The translations under genes and the position numbers were made by a program. Below the pieces are notes generated by a model. That model saw only the letters and a program-made list of their open reading frames with translations, did not search any database and had not been told where the DNA came from. A stretch of DNA of 64,000 bases, taken from Amorphoplanes digitatis. GTDB taxonomy: Bacteria > Actinomycetota > Actinomycetes > Mycobacteriales > Micromonosporaceae. Of the stretch, positions 31,527 to 44,141 are shown piece after piece; the stretch's first letter is position 1, and each line of letters starts with the position of its first letter. The stretch is taken from NCBI RefSeq assembly GCF_014205335.1, contig NZ_JACHNH010000001.1:5512501-5576500 (forward strand), given 5' to 3'.

Positions 31527-32366
31527 ATGGGTACGCCGCTGGGTAACTTCATCCGGGCCAAGCGCGACAGCATCCGCCCACAGGATGTGGGCCTGCCGGT
31601 CCACCAGCGACGACGTGCTCCGGGGCTACGCCGAACGGAACTGGCCGAGCAGGCCGGCATCAGCGTCGAATACCTCACCCGGATCGAGCAGGGCCGCGAC
31701 CGCAACCCGTCGCCCTCCATCGTCAACGCCCTCGCCGACGCGCTCCGCCTCGATGCCGCGGAACGCACGCACCTGGTCTACCTTGCCAAGATCACCGGCG
31801 GCGCGTGCGCCCGGCATGCCCGGCCGGCGCCGCCCGACCGAACCGTGCGACCAGCCGTACGCCGGATACTCGACCTTCTCGAACCCGGCATCGCCTTCGT
31901 CACCAACCGGCTGGGCGACGTGCTCGCCAACACCGGCGGGTTCGCCACGATAATGCGCGACACCGGGTTGCTGGACGTCGAGGAGCCCAACCTCACCCGG
32001 TACGTCTTCACGCACCCGCAGGCCAGAACCACCTTCGCCGACTGGGACCAGATCGCCGACGAGCAGGTGTTCAACCTGTGGCTGGGTCCGTCGACCGAAT
32101 CCTTCGAATGGTTCACGGCCGACTTCGCGACCGTCGCCGGCGCCGAGTTCACCCGGCGGCTGCACCACCACATCCCACCGGCCCGGGTGCCGCTGCGAGT
32201 CAACCACCCCCAGGTACACCAACTGCTGTGGAACACCGAGACCCTCGAACTACCCACCGCGGACGCCCAGCAACTGGTCGTTCTCCTTCCCGCCGACGAG
32301 GCGACCGCCGCGGCCGTCGACCGGCTGCTCCTACGTCCGCACCGCAACGCCCTCCGCGCGGTCTGA
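31527..32366 (+). CDS. XRE-family regulator with MmyB-like ligand-binding domain
   Basis: A 279-residue regulator. The N-terminal helix-turn-helix is LRRTELAEQAGISVEYLTRIEQGRDRNPSPSIVNALADAL-like (residues 34-74). The rest is the MmyB-like PAS-type domain, with LGDVLANTGGFATIMRD, a central helical region and FRLNHPQVGEL-like VPLRVNHPQVHQLLWNTE. In actinobacteria these proteins usually repress an adjacent reductase; here both the FMN reductase (divergent) and the aldo/keto reductase (71 bp downstream) qualify. Confidence 0.9.
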   Translation: MGTPLGNFIRAKRDSIRPQDVGLPVHQRRRAPGLRRTELAEQAGISVEYLTRIEQGRDRNPSPSIVNALADALRLDAAERTHLVYLAKITGGACARHARPAPPDRTVRPAVRRILDLLEPGIAFVTNRLGDVLANTGGFATIMRDTGLLDVEEPNLTRYVFTHPQARTTFADWDQIADEQVFNLWLGPSTESFEWFTADFATVAGAEFTRRLHHHIPPARVPLRVNHPQVHQLLWNTETLELPTADAQQLVVLLPADEATAAAVDRLLLRPHRNALRAV

Positions 32367-32436
32367 CCCACGTGCGAGGCTGGGCGGGTGCGGCCACGCG
32401 GGCGGTCCGGGCCGCCGATTCCGGGAGGGTACTGAG

Positions 32437-33405
32437 GTGGAGTTCACGCGGCTGGGCGGCAGCGGGCTGACGGTGAGTCGCATCGGGCTGGGCTGCATGA
32501 GCTTCGGCGATGCCGCGGCCGGCCTGCATCGGTGGACCCTCGACGAGGATGCCGCGGCGCCGTTCTTCCGGCAGGCCGTCGAGCTGGGCGTGACGTTCTG
32601 GGACACCGCGAACGTCTACCAGGGCGGCACCTCGGAGGAGTTCGTCGGGCGGGCGATCACCCGGTTCTCCCGCCGGGAGGAGATCGTGCTGGCCACCAAG
32701 GTCAGCGGGAGGATGCACGACGGCCCGGGCGGCAGCGGCCTGTCCCGCAAGGCCGTCCTCGAACAGATCGACGCCTCGCTGCGACGGCTCGGCACCGACT
32801 ACGTCGACGTCTACTACGTCCACCGCTTCGACGCCGGGACGCCGGTCGAGGAGACCATGCGGGCGCTCGACGACGTGGTCCGGGCCGGCAAGGTGCGCTA
32901 TCTCGGCGCGTCGTCGATGTGGGCCTGGCAGTTCGCCAAGCTGCAACAGGCCGCCGTGGTGAACGGGTGGACCACCTTCACCGCGATGCAGGATCAGTAC
33001 AACGTGCTCAAGCGCGAGGAGGAGCGGGACATGATCCCGATGTGCCTCGACCAGGGCGTCGGGCTGACCCCGTACTCGCCGCTGGCGAAGGGCCGGGCCG
33101 CCCGGCCGTGGGGCCGGGCCACCGCCCGGTCGTCGTCGGACACCGTCGCCACAGCGTTCGACCGCGACGTCGACGAACCGGTGGTGGACGCGATCCAGCG
33201 GGTCGCCGAGGGCCGCGGCGTCGCGATGGCCCAGGTGGCGCTGGCCTGGGTGCTGTCCAAGCCGGTCGTCTCCAGCCCGATCGTCGGCGCCACCAAGCCG
33301 AACCACCTGCGGGACGCGGTCGCCGCGCTCGCGCTCCGCCTCACCGACGACGAGATCACCGAGCTGGAGAACCCCTATCGGCCGCAGGACAACTATTGGT
33401 GGTGA
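32437..33405 (+). CDS. Aldo/keto reductase
   Basis: A 322-residue NADPH-dependent (beta/alpha)8 reductase. Motifs: GLGCMSFGD, the catalytic region FWDTANVYQGGTSEEFVG with Asp-Tyr, Lys in VLATKVSG, His in DVYYVHRFD, and the C-terminal cofactor segment SSPIVGATKPNHLRDAV. The GTG at 32437 opens MEFTRLGGSGLTVSRIGLG. Substrate unknown. The 3' end overlaps the convergent TmrB-like gene by 50 bp. Confidence 0.93.
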   Translation: MEFTRLGGSGLTVSRIGLGCMSFGDAAAGLHRWTLDEDAAAPFFRQAVELGVTFWDTANVYQGGTSEEFVGRAITRFSRREEIVLATKVSGRMHDGPGGSGLSRKAVLEQIDASLRRLGTDYVDVYYVHRFDAGTPVEETMRALDDVVRAGKVRYLGASSMWAWQFAKLQQAAVVNGWTTFTAMQDQYNVLKREEERDMIPMCLDQGVGLTPYSPLAKGRAARPWGRATARSSSDTVATAFDRDVDEPVVDAIQRVAEGRGVAMAQVALAWVLSKPVVSSPIVGATKPNHLRDAVAALALRLTDDEITELENPYRPQDNYWW

Positions 33406-33913
33406 GCGCCGAGACGATCCACTGCGCGGCCTGTACGGGCGTGAGGTGCGTGGTGTCGACGACCTCGGCCTCGCCGTGCAGCCAGGTGCGGGCCGCCTCG
33501 GCGTACGGCTCCAGGTATTTGAGGCGGAACGGCGACGGCACGATGGACGCTCCCTCGATGCGGCCGCGGAGGGTGTCCTGGTCGGCGTGCAGGACGAAGT
33601 GCCGGACCGGGATGTCGTGCCGGGCCAGGCCCTGGCTGATCTCGCGCCAGTACTGCTCGACCAGGACGGTCATGGGCATCACCAGCGTGCCGCCGGTGTA
33701 GTCGAGCACCCGGCGGGCGGTCTCGACGACGAGCTGCCGCCACGGCGGCCAGTGCTGGAAGTTGTCCGTGTCGGGCAGCCCCGGCGTGATGTCCATGAGC
33801 ATCCCGCCGACCTTCTCGGCGTCGAACACCCGCGACTCCGGGAGCAGCCGCTGCACGAGCGCGCCGGTCGTCGTCTTGCCCGCGCCGTGGGTGCCGTTGA
33901 TCCATACGATCAT
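33356..33913 (-). CDS. TmrB-like P-loop ATP-binding protein
   Basis: About 185 residues from the ATG at 33913. The P-loop is VWINGTHGAGKTTTGALV, followed by RVFDAEKVGGML and WRQLVVETARRVLDYTGGTLVMPMTV, the pattern of the tunicamycin-resistance TmrB/AAA kinase-like family. Tunicamycin resistance is shown for the Bacillus protein only; substrate here is unknown. It follows the ABC exporter genes by 19 bp and could be in their operon. Confidence 0.8.
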   Translation of the reverse strand: MIVWINGTHGAGKTTTGALVQRLLPESRVFDAEKVGGMLMDITPGLPDTDNFQHWPPWRQLVVETARRVLDYTGGTLVMPMTVLVEQYWREISQGLARHDIPVRHFVLHADQDTLRGRIEGASIVPSPFRLKYLEPYAEAARTWLHGEAEVVDTTHLTPVQAAQWIVSALTTNSCPAADRGSPAR

Positions 33914-33932
33914 CGACCCGAGGCTAGCGGGC

Positions 33933-34730
33933 TCAGGCATCCCGCAGCCGGAGCGCGATCGCCCCGGCCACGATCGCCGCGCCCGCGTACGCGGCGAGCA
34001 CGCCGATGCCGGCCCAGGGGCCGATGTGCGCGGTCGCGAAGTCCCGCGTCGTCTGGATGCTGAGCCCCGCGTCCATCGGCGAGTACCGGTGGATGCGGTG
34101 CTGCCAGCGCGGATCGGAGATCAGCAGGGCCAGCATCGGCGAGCCGTACAGCAGCATGAGCACGGTGGTGACCGCGCCGGCCGTGTCCCGGATCAGCAGG
34201 CCCACCCCGACACCGAGCACGCCGACCAGGCACAGGTAGAGCACGCTGCCGGTGGCGGCCCGCAGCGTCAGGTGGTCGCCGAGGGACAGCGGCCGATAGC
34301 CGTTCGCGGCCGTGAAGCCGTTGCCGGGCAGCACCGCCCGGGCGGCGAGCATCGTGCCGAGCACGCCCGCCGCGCCGGCCAGCGCCGCGGCCGCCGTGAC
34401 GACGCCCAGCTTGCCCGCGAGCACGGTCATCCGGCCGGGGACCGCCGCGAGCGTCACCTTGATCATTTTGGTGCCGTACTCGGTGGTGACGGTCAGCACC
34501 GCGAGGATGACGATGGCCGCCTGGCCGAGGCGGACCCCGACCAGGCTGATCTTCGTGAGGTCCTCGTAGCAGAGCGGCGCCTGGCACTCCCGCACCTGGA
34601 GGGTCGCCGCGGCCGCGTAGCCGACGAGGACCGTGAGCCCGACCGCGGCCAGCAGCAGCCAGCCGGTGCTCGGCAGGGTCCGCAGCTTGGTCCACTCGGC
34701 ACGCAGCGCCCTGCACAGGGAACCGCTCAT
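33933..34730 (-). CDS. ABC-2 type transporter permease
   Basis: A 265-residue permease with six hydrophobic segments. The start ALRAEWTKLRTLPSTGWLLLAAVGL is the typical ABC-2 N-terminal helix. Its ATG overlaps the stop of the upstream permease by four bases. An extracytoplasmic CQAPLCYEDL loop contains two cysteines. With the next two genes it forms a complete exporter of one ATPase and two permeases. Confidence 0.9.
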   Translation of the reverse strand: MSGSLCRALRAEWTKLRTLPSTGWLLLAAVGLTVLVGYAAAATLQVRECQAPLCYEDLTKISLVGVRLGQAAIVILAVLTVTTEYGTKMIKVTLAAVPGRMTVLAGKLGVVTAAAALAGAAGVLGTMLAARAVLPGNGFTAANGYRPLSLGDHLTLRAATGSVLYLCLVGVLGVGVGLLIRDTAGAVTTVLMLLYGSPMLALLISDPRWQHRIHRYSPMDAGLSIQTTRDFATAHIGPWAGIGVLAAYAGAAIVAGAIALRLRDA

Positions 34731-36247
34731 GCGTCACGCCGGCGCAGGAGCCACCACGCGAGCAGGAGTGCGCCGCCCGCGTACGCGCCGGCGACCGTGA
34801 GGCCGGTCCACGGGCCGATCATCGACCACGGCTCGACCAGGGTGTCGCTCGGCGGCTTGGCGCGCTGGGTGGCGAAGCCGCCGGCGAGCGTGACGTGCAT
34901 CAGCCAGCGCGCGGGCGCCGCCTGCAACAGCGAGCCGACGATGACCGGCAGGATCACCAGCACGATGACGGTCGTGATGGCGGCGGCGCTGCGGCGCATG
35001 ATCGTGCCCAGGGCGAGGCTGAACACCGCGACGGCGGTCATGAACGCCGCCGTGAGCAGCAGCGCCCGGACGACGGCCGGGTCGGTCAGGGATTCCTTGG
35101 CGAAGGCGGGCGGGGCGAAGCCGTGCTCCCGCAGGATCGGCTGGGTGATCAGGAACGCCGCCGCCGCCGCGGCCAGCCCGACCACGTAGGTGACGGCGCC
35201 CAGCACCAGGGCCTTCGCGGCGAGCACCCGGCCGCGGCGCGGGCTGGCCAGGAACGTGGTGCGGATCATCCCGCGCCGGTACTCCGACGTCGCGAACAGC
35301 ACGCTGACCGCGATCAGCGCCATGAGGCCCGCCAGCACACCGAACAGCGAGATCTGCACCATGTCGTCCGGCGGGATCTCGGGACCGATCTTTCCGGTAC
35401 CCGTGAGGGTGTAGGTGCCGTTCGCCTCCGTCATGTCACCCTGCGGCCCCTCGTCGCCCTTGTGCGGCTCGCCCGGGGGCTCCGGCGGCGCGGGCATGGC
35501 CACCACGTCGGCGCGCCACGGCCCGGCCGAGGTGGAGAGCTGGACGTTGTCGAAGGTGGCGACGGCCTTGCCGGCGTGCCCGCCGACCGAGGTGCCGCCG
35601 GCCTGGCGCAGCAGCCTCATCTCGGGCTCGGCCGACACGAACATGCCGATCTGGGCTTCGCGGGGCAGCCCGGGCACGGTCAGCTCACCGATCCTGCGCC
35701 AGTTCGTCCCGTCGGCCGACTCGTGCCCGGTGATCAGCTCACCGCTGCGGGTCAGCCGCAGCCAGCGCGGCCCGCCGCCCGCCTCGCCGGCCAGGTCGGT
35801 CTTGTAGTTGGACTGCATGCGTACGCCGTGTGCCGGGGTGAGCAGCACCGAGGCGTACGCCGAGCCGGTGCGCGTGCCGTCCTTGATGATGACGCCCGCA
35901 CCGCCCCACGGCCCGACCGGCAGCAGGGTGGAGCCGGCCAGTCCGCCGGAGGCCTGACGCTCGGCCGGCGGCTTGCCCAGCGAGGCCACCCGCACGGTGA
36001 TCGAGCCGTCGCCGGTGATCGGCTGGTGTACGAACTCCATGCCGTCGGTGACCGCGGTGCCGTCCGGCCCGACCACGAAGTTGGGCCTCTCGTTAACGTC
36101 GGTGGACCCGCCGTTCGCGGCGAGCACGCTGACCCCGACGGTCAGCGCGGCGACGCCGAACAGGGTGATCACCCATCGGCGCACCGAGCGCAGCTTGGTC
36201 CACTCGGCGAGCAGCAGCCGCCCGAAGGCCTCCCCCGGCGCGGTCAT
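34727..36247 (-). CDS. ABC-2 permease with large extracytoplasmic jelly-roll-like domain
   Basis: A 506-residue permease. After the first membrane helix (VITLFGVAALTVGVSVLAA) comes about 240 residues of extracytoplasmic sequence before the remaining five helices. Part of the insert (RWLRLTRSGELITGHESADG, IGELTVPGLP, QIGMFVSAEPE, VATFDNVQL) looks like a DUF1349/concanavalin-like beta-sandwich. This is far more than the short loop of normal ABC-2 permeases. The ATG at 36247 overlaps the ATPase stop by four bases; the longer open frame upstream is antisense-like noise within the ATPase gene. Confidence 0.85.
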   Translation of the reverse strand: MTAPGEAFGRLLLAEWTKLRSVRRWVITLFGVAALTVGVSVLAANGGSTDVNERPNFVVGPDGTAVTDGMEFVHQPITGDGSITVRVASLGKPPAERQASGGLAGSTLLPVGPWGGAGVIIKDGTRTGSAYASVLLTPAHGVRMQSNYKTDLAGEAGGGPRWLRLTRSGELITGHESADGTNWRRIGELTVPGLPREAQIGMFVSAEPEMRLLRQAGGTSVGGHAGKAVATFDNVQLSTSAGPWRADVVAMPAPPEPPGEPHKGDEGPQGDMTEANGTYTLTGTGKIGPEIPPDDMVQISLFGVLAGLMALIAVSVLFATSEYRRGMIRTTFLASPRRGRVLAAKALVLGAVTYVVGLAAAAAAFLITQPILREHGFAPPAFAKESLTDPAVVRALLLTAAFMTAVAVFSLALGTIMRRSAAAITTVIVLVILPVIVGSLLQAAPARWLMHVTLAGGFATQRAKPPSDTLVEPWSMIGPWTGLTVAGAYAGGALLLAWWLLRRRDA

Positions 36248-37170
36248 CGCCCCTCCTCCTCGGTGACGCTGAACTCGACCGCGTCGCGGGTGAGCTCCAT
36301 GTACGCCTCCTCCAGCGAGGCGCGGTGCGACCGCAGCTCGGAGAACGGCAGGCCGGCCTCGGTGAGCAGGGCGGCGGTCCGCTCGCCGGTGACGCCCTCG
36401 ACGGTAAGTACCTCGGCGTCGATCGCGGCGACGGTGCCGCCCGCGTTGGCGAGCAGCGCCATCGCGTCGGCGCGCCGGGAGGTGCGCACGTCGACGCGGT
36501 CCTTCGAGGCCGCGGCGATCAGCTTGGACACGCTGGTGTCGGCGATGAGCCGGCCGCGGCCGATGACGATCAGGTGGTCGGCGGTGTCCTGGAGCTCGCT
36601 CATCAGGTGGCTCGAGACGAAGACCACCCGCCCCTCGGCGGCGAGCGAGCGCATGAGGCCGCGGATCCAGACGATGCCGTCCGGGTCGAGGCCGTTCACC
36701 GGCTCGTCGAACATCAGTACGGGCGGGTCGCCCAGCAGCGCCGCGGCGATGCCCAGCCGCTGCTGCATGCCCAGGGAGTAGCCGCCGGCCCGGCGGCCGG
36801 CGGCCGAGGCGAGCCCGACCTGGTCGAGGACCTCGCCGACGCGCCGCCGCGGAATCCCGTTGCTGTGCGCGAGCCACAGCAGGTGGTCGCGGGCCTTGCG
36901 GCCGGGGTGCACGGCTGCGGCGTCCAGCAGCGCGCCGACCTGGAGCAGCGGGGTGCGCAAGCTGCGGTACGGCTGCCCGTCGATCAGCGCCTCGCCCTCG
37001 TCCGGCGCGTCGAGGCCGAGGATGATCCGCATGGTGGTGGACTTGCCGGCGCCGTTGGGCCCGACGAACCCGGTCACCTCCCCCGGGCGGACGGTGAAGG
37101 TCAGGCCGTCGACGGCGACGGTGCTGCGGAAATGCTTGCGCACGCCGCTTACCTCGATGGTTGGTGGCAT
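36244..37170 (-). CDS. ABC transporter ATP-binding protein
   Basis: A 308-residue ATPase of the same exporter. Walker A GPNGAGKSTTMRI, Q-loop VGALLDAAAVHPG, signature YSLGMQQRLG, Walker B PPVLMFDEPVNGLDPDG, switch His in VSSHLMSELQ, followed by an accessory C-terminal domain of about 90 residues. It heads the operon and is divergent from a two-component pair that probably regulates it, as in bacitracin- or cell-wall-stress modules. Confidence 0.93.
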   Translation of the reverse strand: MPPTIEVSGVRKHFRSTVAVDGLTFTVRPGEVTGFVGPNGAGKSTTMRIILGLDAPDEGEALIDGQPYRSLRTPLLQVGALLDAAAVHPGRKARDHLLWLAHSNGIPRRRVGEVLDQVGLASAAGRRAGGYSLGMQQRLGIAAALLGDPPVLMFDEPVNGLDPDGIVWIRGLMRSLAAEGRVVFVSSHLMSELQDTADHLIVIGRGRLIADTSVSKLIAAASKDRVDVRTSRRADAMALLANAGGTVAAIDAEVLTVEGVTGERTAALLTEAGLPFSELRSHRASLEEAYMELTRDAVEFSVTEEEGR

Positions 37171-37296
37171 GGTTAGCAGGCTAGGAGCCGGACGGGCCCG
37201 CGGTCGTCACGCCGCGGAGCGGTTCTGGCTCCCCCGCGCGAGGGAGCCGCGGCCCCCTGCGCCGGGGGACGACGGCGCGCCGGGGGTGCGGTCACA

Positions 37297-38487
37297 ATGG
37301 TTGACGTGCGGCCCACCCAGGAGAACCCCGTCCCGGGCTACCGCCGGATGCTCGAGCCGGCCTACTGGCCGTACCTGCTCGCCGCCGTGCTCGGCTGCGC
37401 CGCGCTGGTCGAGGTGGCGGTCCGCGAGGCCGGGCAGCCGCTGACCCGGCCGCTGGGCGCCCTGCTGGCCCTTGCCGCGACGGCGCCGATCGCGCTCGTG
37501 CGGGCGATGCCCGTGGTGTCGGCCGTGCTGATCGCGGCGGTGTGCCTGATCAGCCCGCTGATCGGCTACCCGCCCACGGTCGCCGTGCTGGTCGCGCTCG
37601 GGGTCGCCTGCTACGTCCTCGGCCGGCAGGGCCACGTCCGTACGGCCGGCGTGCTGATCGTGCCGTTCGTGGCCTACGCCGCCGCGCCCGGCGTCGCCAT
37701 GGCGGCCGGCGGGCGCACGCCGTCGATCGCCATGCTGGCGGTGACCGCCGTCGCGGCGGTCGCCGGCACCGCCCGGCGGGCCGGCGCGGCCACCGCCCGG
37801 CACGAGGCCACCGACCGGGCCATCGCCGACACCCTGATGGAGCACGTGGCCCGGGGCGAGCGGGCCCGCATCGCCCGGGAGCTGCACGACGTCGTGGCCC
37901 ACCACATCTCGATGATCGCGGTGCAGTCCGACGCCGCCCGGCTGACCACCCCGGGCATGCCGGCCGAGGGCGCCCGGCGGCTCGTCGCGATCGGCGAGAC
38001 CGCCCGGGCGGCGCTGACCGAGATGCGCCGCCTGCTGGGTGTCCTGCGCGAGGACGCCGGCACCGAGGTCACCCGCCGGCCGCAGCCCGGCCTGCACCAG
38101 CTCAACGGCCTGCTGGACGAGGCGCGCGACCTGTCGGCCGGCAGCACCCGGCTGATCGTGCACGGCGGCGTCGTCCCGCTGGACCCGGGCATCGAGCTCG
38201 TCGCGTACCGGATCGTGCAGGAGGCGCTGACCAACGCGCGCCGGCACGCGGCCGGCGCCGCCGTCGACGTCGAGCTGCACTACCGGCCCGGCACCCTGCT
38301 GCTGCGGGTACGCGACAATGGTCCCGGGCCGCCGCCCGCCGGCCGGACGCCCGGCCCGGGCGGGCACGGCCTGACCGGCATGCGCGAGCGCGCCGCCATG
38401 GTCGGCGGCAGCCTCACCGCGGGGCCGGCGCCGATCGGCGGCTTCCTCATCGAGGCCGTCCTGCCGACAACCGGGGGCGAGGAATGA
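37297..38487 (+). CDS. Sensor histidine kinase (HisKA_3), LiaS/DesK-like
   Basis: A 396-residue membrane kinase. Six or so hydrophobic segments (residues 20-165), a helix, then the His box ARELHDVVAHHISMIAVQSD with His197, and the ATPase domain: VQEALTNARRHAAG, LRVRDNGPGPPP, GGHGLTGMRERAAMVGG. Its stop overlaps the response regulator ATG by four bases. Divergent from an ABC exporter, it probably senses an agent that the exporter removes. Confidence 0.93.
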   Translation: MVDVRPTQENPVPGYRRMLEPAYWPYLLAAVLGCAALVEVAVREAGQPLTRPLGALLALAATAPIALVRAMPVVSAVLIAAVCLISPLIGYPPTVAVLVALGVACYVLGRQGHVRTAGVLIVPFVAYAAAPGVAMAAGGRTPSIAMLAVTAVAAVAGTARRAGAATARHEATDRAIADTLMEHVARGERARIARELHDVVAHHISMIAVQSDAARLTTPGMPAEGARRLVAIGETARAALTEMRRLLGVLREDAGTEVTRRPQPGLHQLNGLLDEARDLSAGSTRLIVHGGVVPLDPGIELVAYRIVQEALTNARRHAAGAAVDVELHYRPGTLLLRVRDNGPGPPPAGRTPGPGGHGLTGMRERAAMVGGSLTAGPAPIGGFLIEAVLPTTGGEE

Positions 38488-39176
38488 GCCCCATCCGGAT
38501 CGTCGTCGTCGATGATCACGACGTGGTGCGCACGGCATTCGCGGCCCTGCTCGCCACGCAGGCCGACTTCAGCGTGGTCGCCACCGCGCTCGACGGCGAG
38601 GACGCGGTGGCGGTGTGCCGGGAACACCGCCCGGACCTGGTGCTCATGGACGTCCGGATGCCGGTGCTCGACGGGATCGAGGCGACCCGCCGCATCCTGG
38701 CGGAGTCCGGCGAGCACGGGCCGCGCATCCTCATCCTCACCACGTTCGACCTGGACGAACACGTCTACGACGCGCTGGCCGCCGGCGCGAGCGGCTTCCT
38801 GCTCAAGGACGTCACCGCCGAGCGGCTGTTCGACGCGGTGCGGGTGGTGGCGGCGGGCGAGGCGCTGCTCGCGCCGGCCATCACCCGCCGGCTGGTGGAG
38901 GAGTTCGCCCGGCTGCGCCGGCAGCGTCGCGCGCCGGACGGTGCGGGACTCGGCGCGCTGACGCCCCGGGAGACCGAGGTGCTGTGCCTGATCGCCGAGG
39001 GGCTCTCGAACCCGGAGATCGCGGCCCGCCTGGTGGTCGGCGAGGAGACGGTGAAGACGCACGTGAGCCGGGTGCTGGGCAAGCTCGGGCTCCGGGACCG
39101 CACGCAGGCCGTCGTCGTCGCGTACGAGTCGGGCCTGATCGTGCCCGGGCGACGCGGACCCGCGGCGACCGGCTGA
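38484..39176 (+). CDS. NarL/FixJ-family response regulator
   Basis: A 230-residue regulator coupled to the kinase. Receiver: IVVVDDHDVVRTAFAALL, Asp56 in VLMDVRMPVLDG, TTFDLDEHVY, LLKDVTAERL. Effector: LTPRETEVLCLIAEGLSNPEIAARL and KTHVSRVLGKLGLRDR, a LuxR-type helix-turn-helix. The adjacent divergent exporter operon is the most likely target, given the shared 126-bp intergenic region upstream of the kinase. Confidence 0.93.
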   Translation: MSPIRIVVVDDHDVVRTAFAALLATQADFSVVATALDGEDAVAVCREHRPDLVLMDVRMPVLDGIEATRRILAESGEHGPRILILTTFDLDEHVYDALAAGASGFLLKDVTAERLFDAVRVVAAGEALLAPAITRRLVEEFARLRRQRRAPDGAGLGALTPRETEVLCLIAEGLSNPEIAARLVVGEETVKTHVSRVLGKLGLRDRTQAVVVAYESGLIVPGRRGPAATG

Positions 39177-39216
39177 CCGGCCCGCCGCCCGGCTTCGGGT
39201 ATCCTCGGTTGTCAGG

Positions 39217-39293
39217 TCGAGGGGCGCTGCGACGGGCTGGACCCGCCACGCTCGGCCTGAATTCTTCGACAAGGGCGCCTCCGATTCCGGAGG
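39217..39293 (+). ncRNA. S-adenosylhomocysteine (SAH) riboswitch of metH
   Basis: The leader contains GAGGGGCGCTGCGAC, CGCCACGCTCGG and AAGGGCGCCTCC in the order of the SAH riboswitch consensus. The 5' GGGGCGC pairs with GCGCCTC to form P1. The CCTCC at its 3' end can instead pair with the GGAGG ribosome site at 39289-39293 (loop GATTCC). SAH binding would therefore hold CCTCC in P1 and free the ribosome site, an ON switch. A TATCCT at about 39200 is a plausible -10 element. Confidence 0.85.
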
Positions 39294-39300
39294 TGGCTGG

Positions 39301-42905
<3,605 letters not shown>

Positions 42906-42921
<16 letters not shown>

Positions 42922-43847
42922 CCGGCGCGGCCCTTGGCCGCAGCCTCGGGGTCGTCCCAGGGCTGCGGCACATAGGGCGCCGCGTTACCCCAACCCCATT
43001 TCGGTACGGGCGCGTGCGCGATCACCTCGACGCCGGGTTGGCTGTTGAACAGGGCGATCCGCGAGCCCCACTCGAGATAGGACAGGAACGCCTGGCGTAC
43101 GTCCGGGTCGTCCGGCAGCAGCACCTCGTCGGCCGTGCGGGCCAGCCGGCTCACCCAGCGCTGCCGTTGCTCCTCGGTCAGTGCGCGGCCGCGGTGCGCC
43201 GCCACCATGTGCTCGTAGCCGCCGTGGTGGGCGGTGTAGTCGGCCGGCCCGCCGAAGGTCTCGCCCAGCCAGGCGGCGACGTGCTTGGGGTGTTCGGGGT
43301 CCATCCCGCGGAAGACCGGCTCGAGCAGGTCGTCGGGCTCGTTCAGGATGCCGTCGTAGAACGCGGTGGTCAGCCGTTCGAGGGCCTCGCGGCCGCCCAG
43401 CCAGGCGTACACGGTAGGGGTGTTCTCCAGCTCGGGCGGCAGCGGATCGCGGAAGCCGGCGTAGCGGTGCGAGCCGTCGCAGTAGGGCTTGTTGCGGGAG
43501 TGCCCGCACCGGCACAACCACTGCCGCCCCCGCGCGGCGTAGGGCTCGCCGTCCGCGCCGAGGAGCCGGATCGCGCCGCACACCTCATAGGGGCCGTCCA
43601 CCGTCGGGGTGATCGACGGCGGGCCCTCGGCGGGCTCGTCGCCGCCGCGGTCGGCGGTCTCCGGCCCGGTCCAGCCCTTCAGCCCGTGTGTCGAGTCGCA
43701 GAACGGCTTGTTGCGTGACCCGCCGCACCGGCACAGATGCCAGATCCCCTCGGTGCGTAGCTCGGTGCCGTCGGTGTCCCGGATCGACACCTCACCCTCG
43801 ACCCGGTACGGCCCGTCCTCGGTGATCCGAATCGATGGCGTAATCAT
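42906..43847 (-). CDS. Double CDGSH iron-sulfur protein fused to a truncated globin
   Basis: A 313-residue fusion. First CDGSH-type site: Cys39, Cys41, Cys50 and His54 (CRCGGSRNKPFCDSTH). Second: Cys112, Cys114, Cys123 and His127 (CRCGHSRNKPYCDGSH). Each should bind a [2Fe-2S] cluster. Residues 145-272 look like a group II truncated haemoglobin, with AFYDGIL, FGGPADYTAHHGGYEHMVAAH (His218 the likely proximal ligand) and RWVSRLARTADEVLL. A redox-linked oxygen or NO chemistry is inferred. The 3' end overlaps metH by 16 bp in convergent orientation. Confidence 0.88.
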
Positions 43848-43881
43848 GTAATCACCATTACGCGAGGGTACAACAGCCCGG

Positions 43882-44094
43882 CTAGACCTCGTCGAGCCGG
43901 AAGCCGACCTTCATCGTGACCTGGACGTGGCCGATCTCGCCGTTCTCCAGGTGACCGCGGATCTCGGTCACCTCGAACCATTCGAGGTGATGCAGGGTCT
44001 GCGCGGCCCGCTTCACGGCGTTACGGATCGCCTGATCCACGCCGTCGTGCGAGCTGCCGACGATCTCGGTCACGCGATAGGTGTGCTGGCTCAT
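43882..44094 (-). CDS. Dodecin
   Basis: A 70-residue flavin-binding dodecin: HTYRVTEIVGSSHDGVDQAI, a central helix, LEWFEVTEIRGHLENGEIGHVQVTMKVGFRL. The Trp in HLEWFEV is the flavin-sandwiching residue of the family. Dodecins form hollow dodecamers storing FMN/riboflavin or CoA. The ATG at 44094 has GGGAGGGAAC just upstream; the longer reading is discarded. Confidence 0.93.
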   Translation of the reverse strand: MSQHTYRVTEIVGSSHDGVDQAIRNAVKRAAQTLHHLEWFEVTEIRGHLENGEIGHVQVTMKVGFRLDEV

Positions 44095-44141
44095 CTCGTT
44101 CCCTCCCAAAGGCGGTCCTGGATGACGCATCGCCCATCATT

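Noticed and set aside
34727..36877. Longer start for the domain-carrying ABC permease
   Set aside because: The first 200 residues of that reading overlap the ATPase gene in another frame and are Arg-rich noise; the ATG at 36247 gives a normal ABC-2 N-terminus and a 4-bp overlap.
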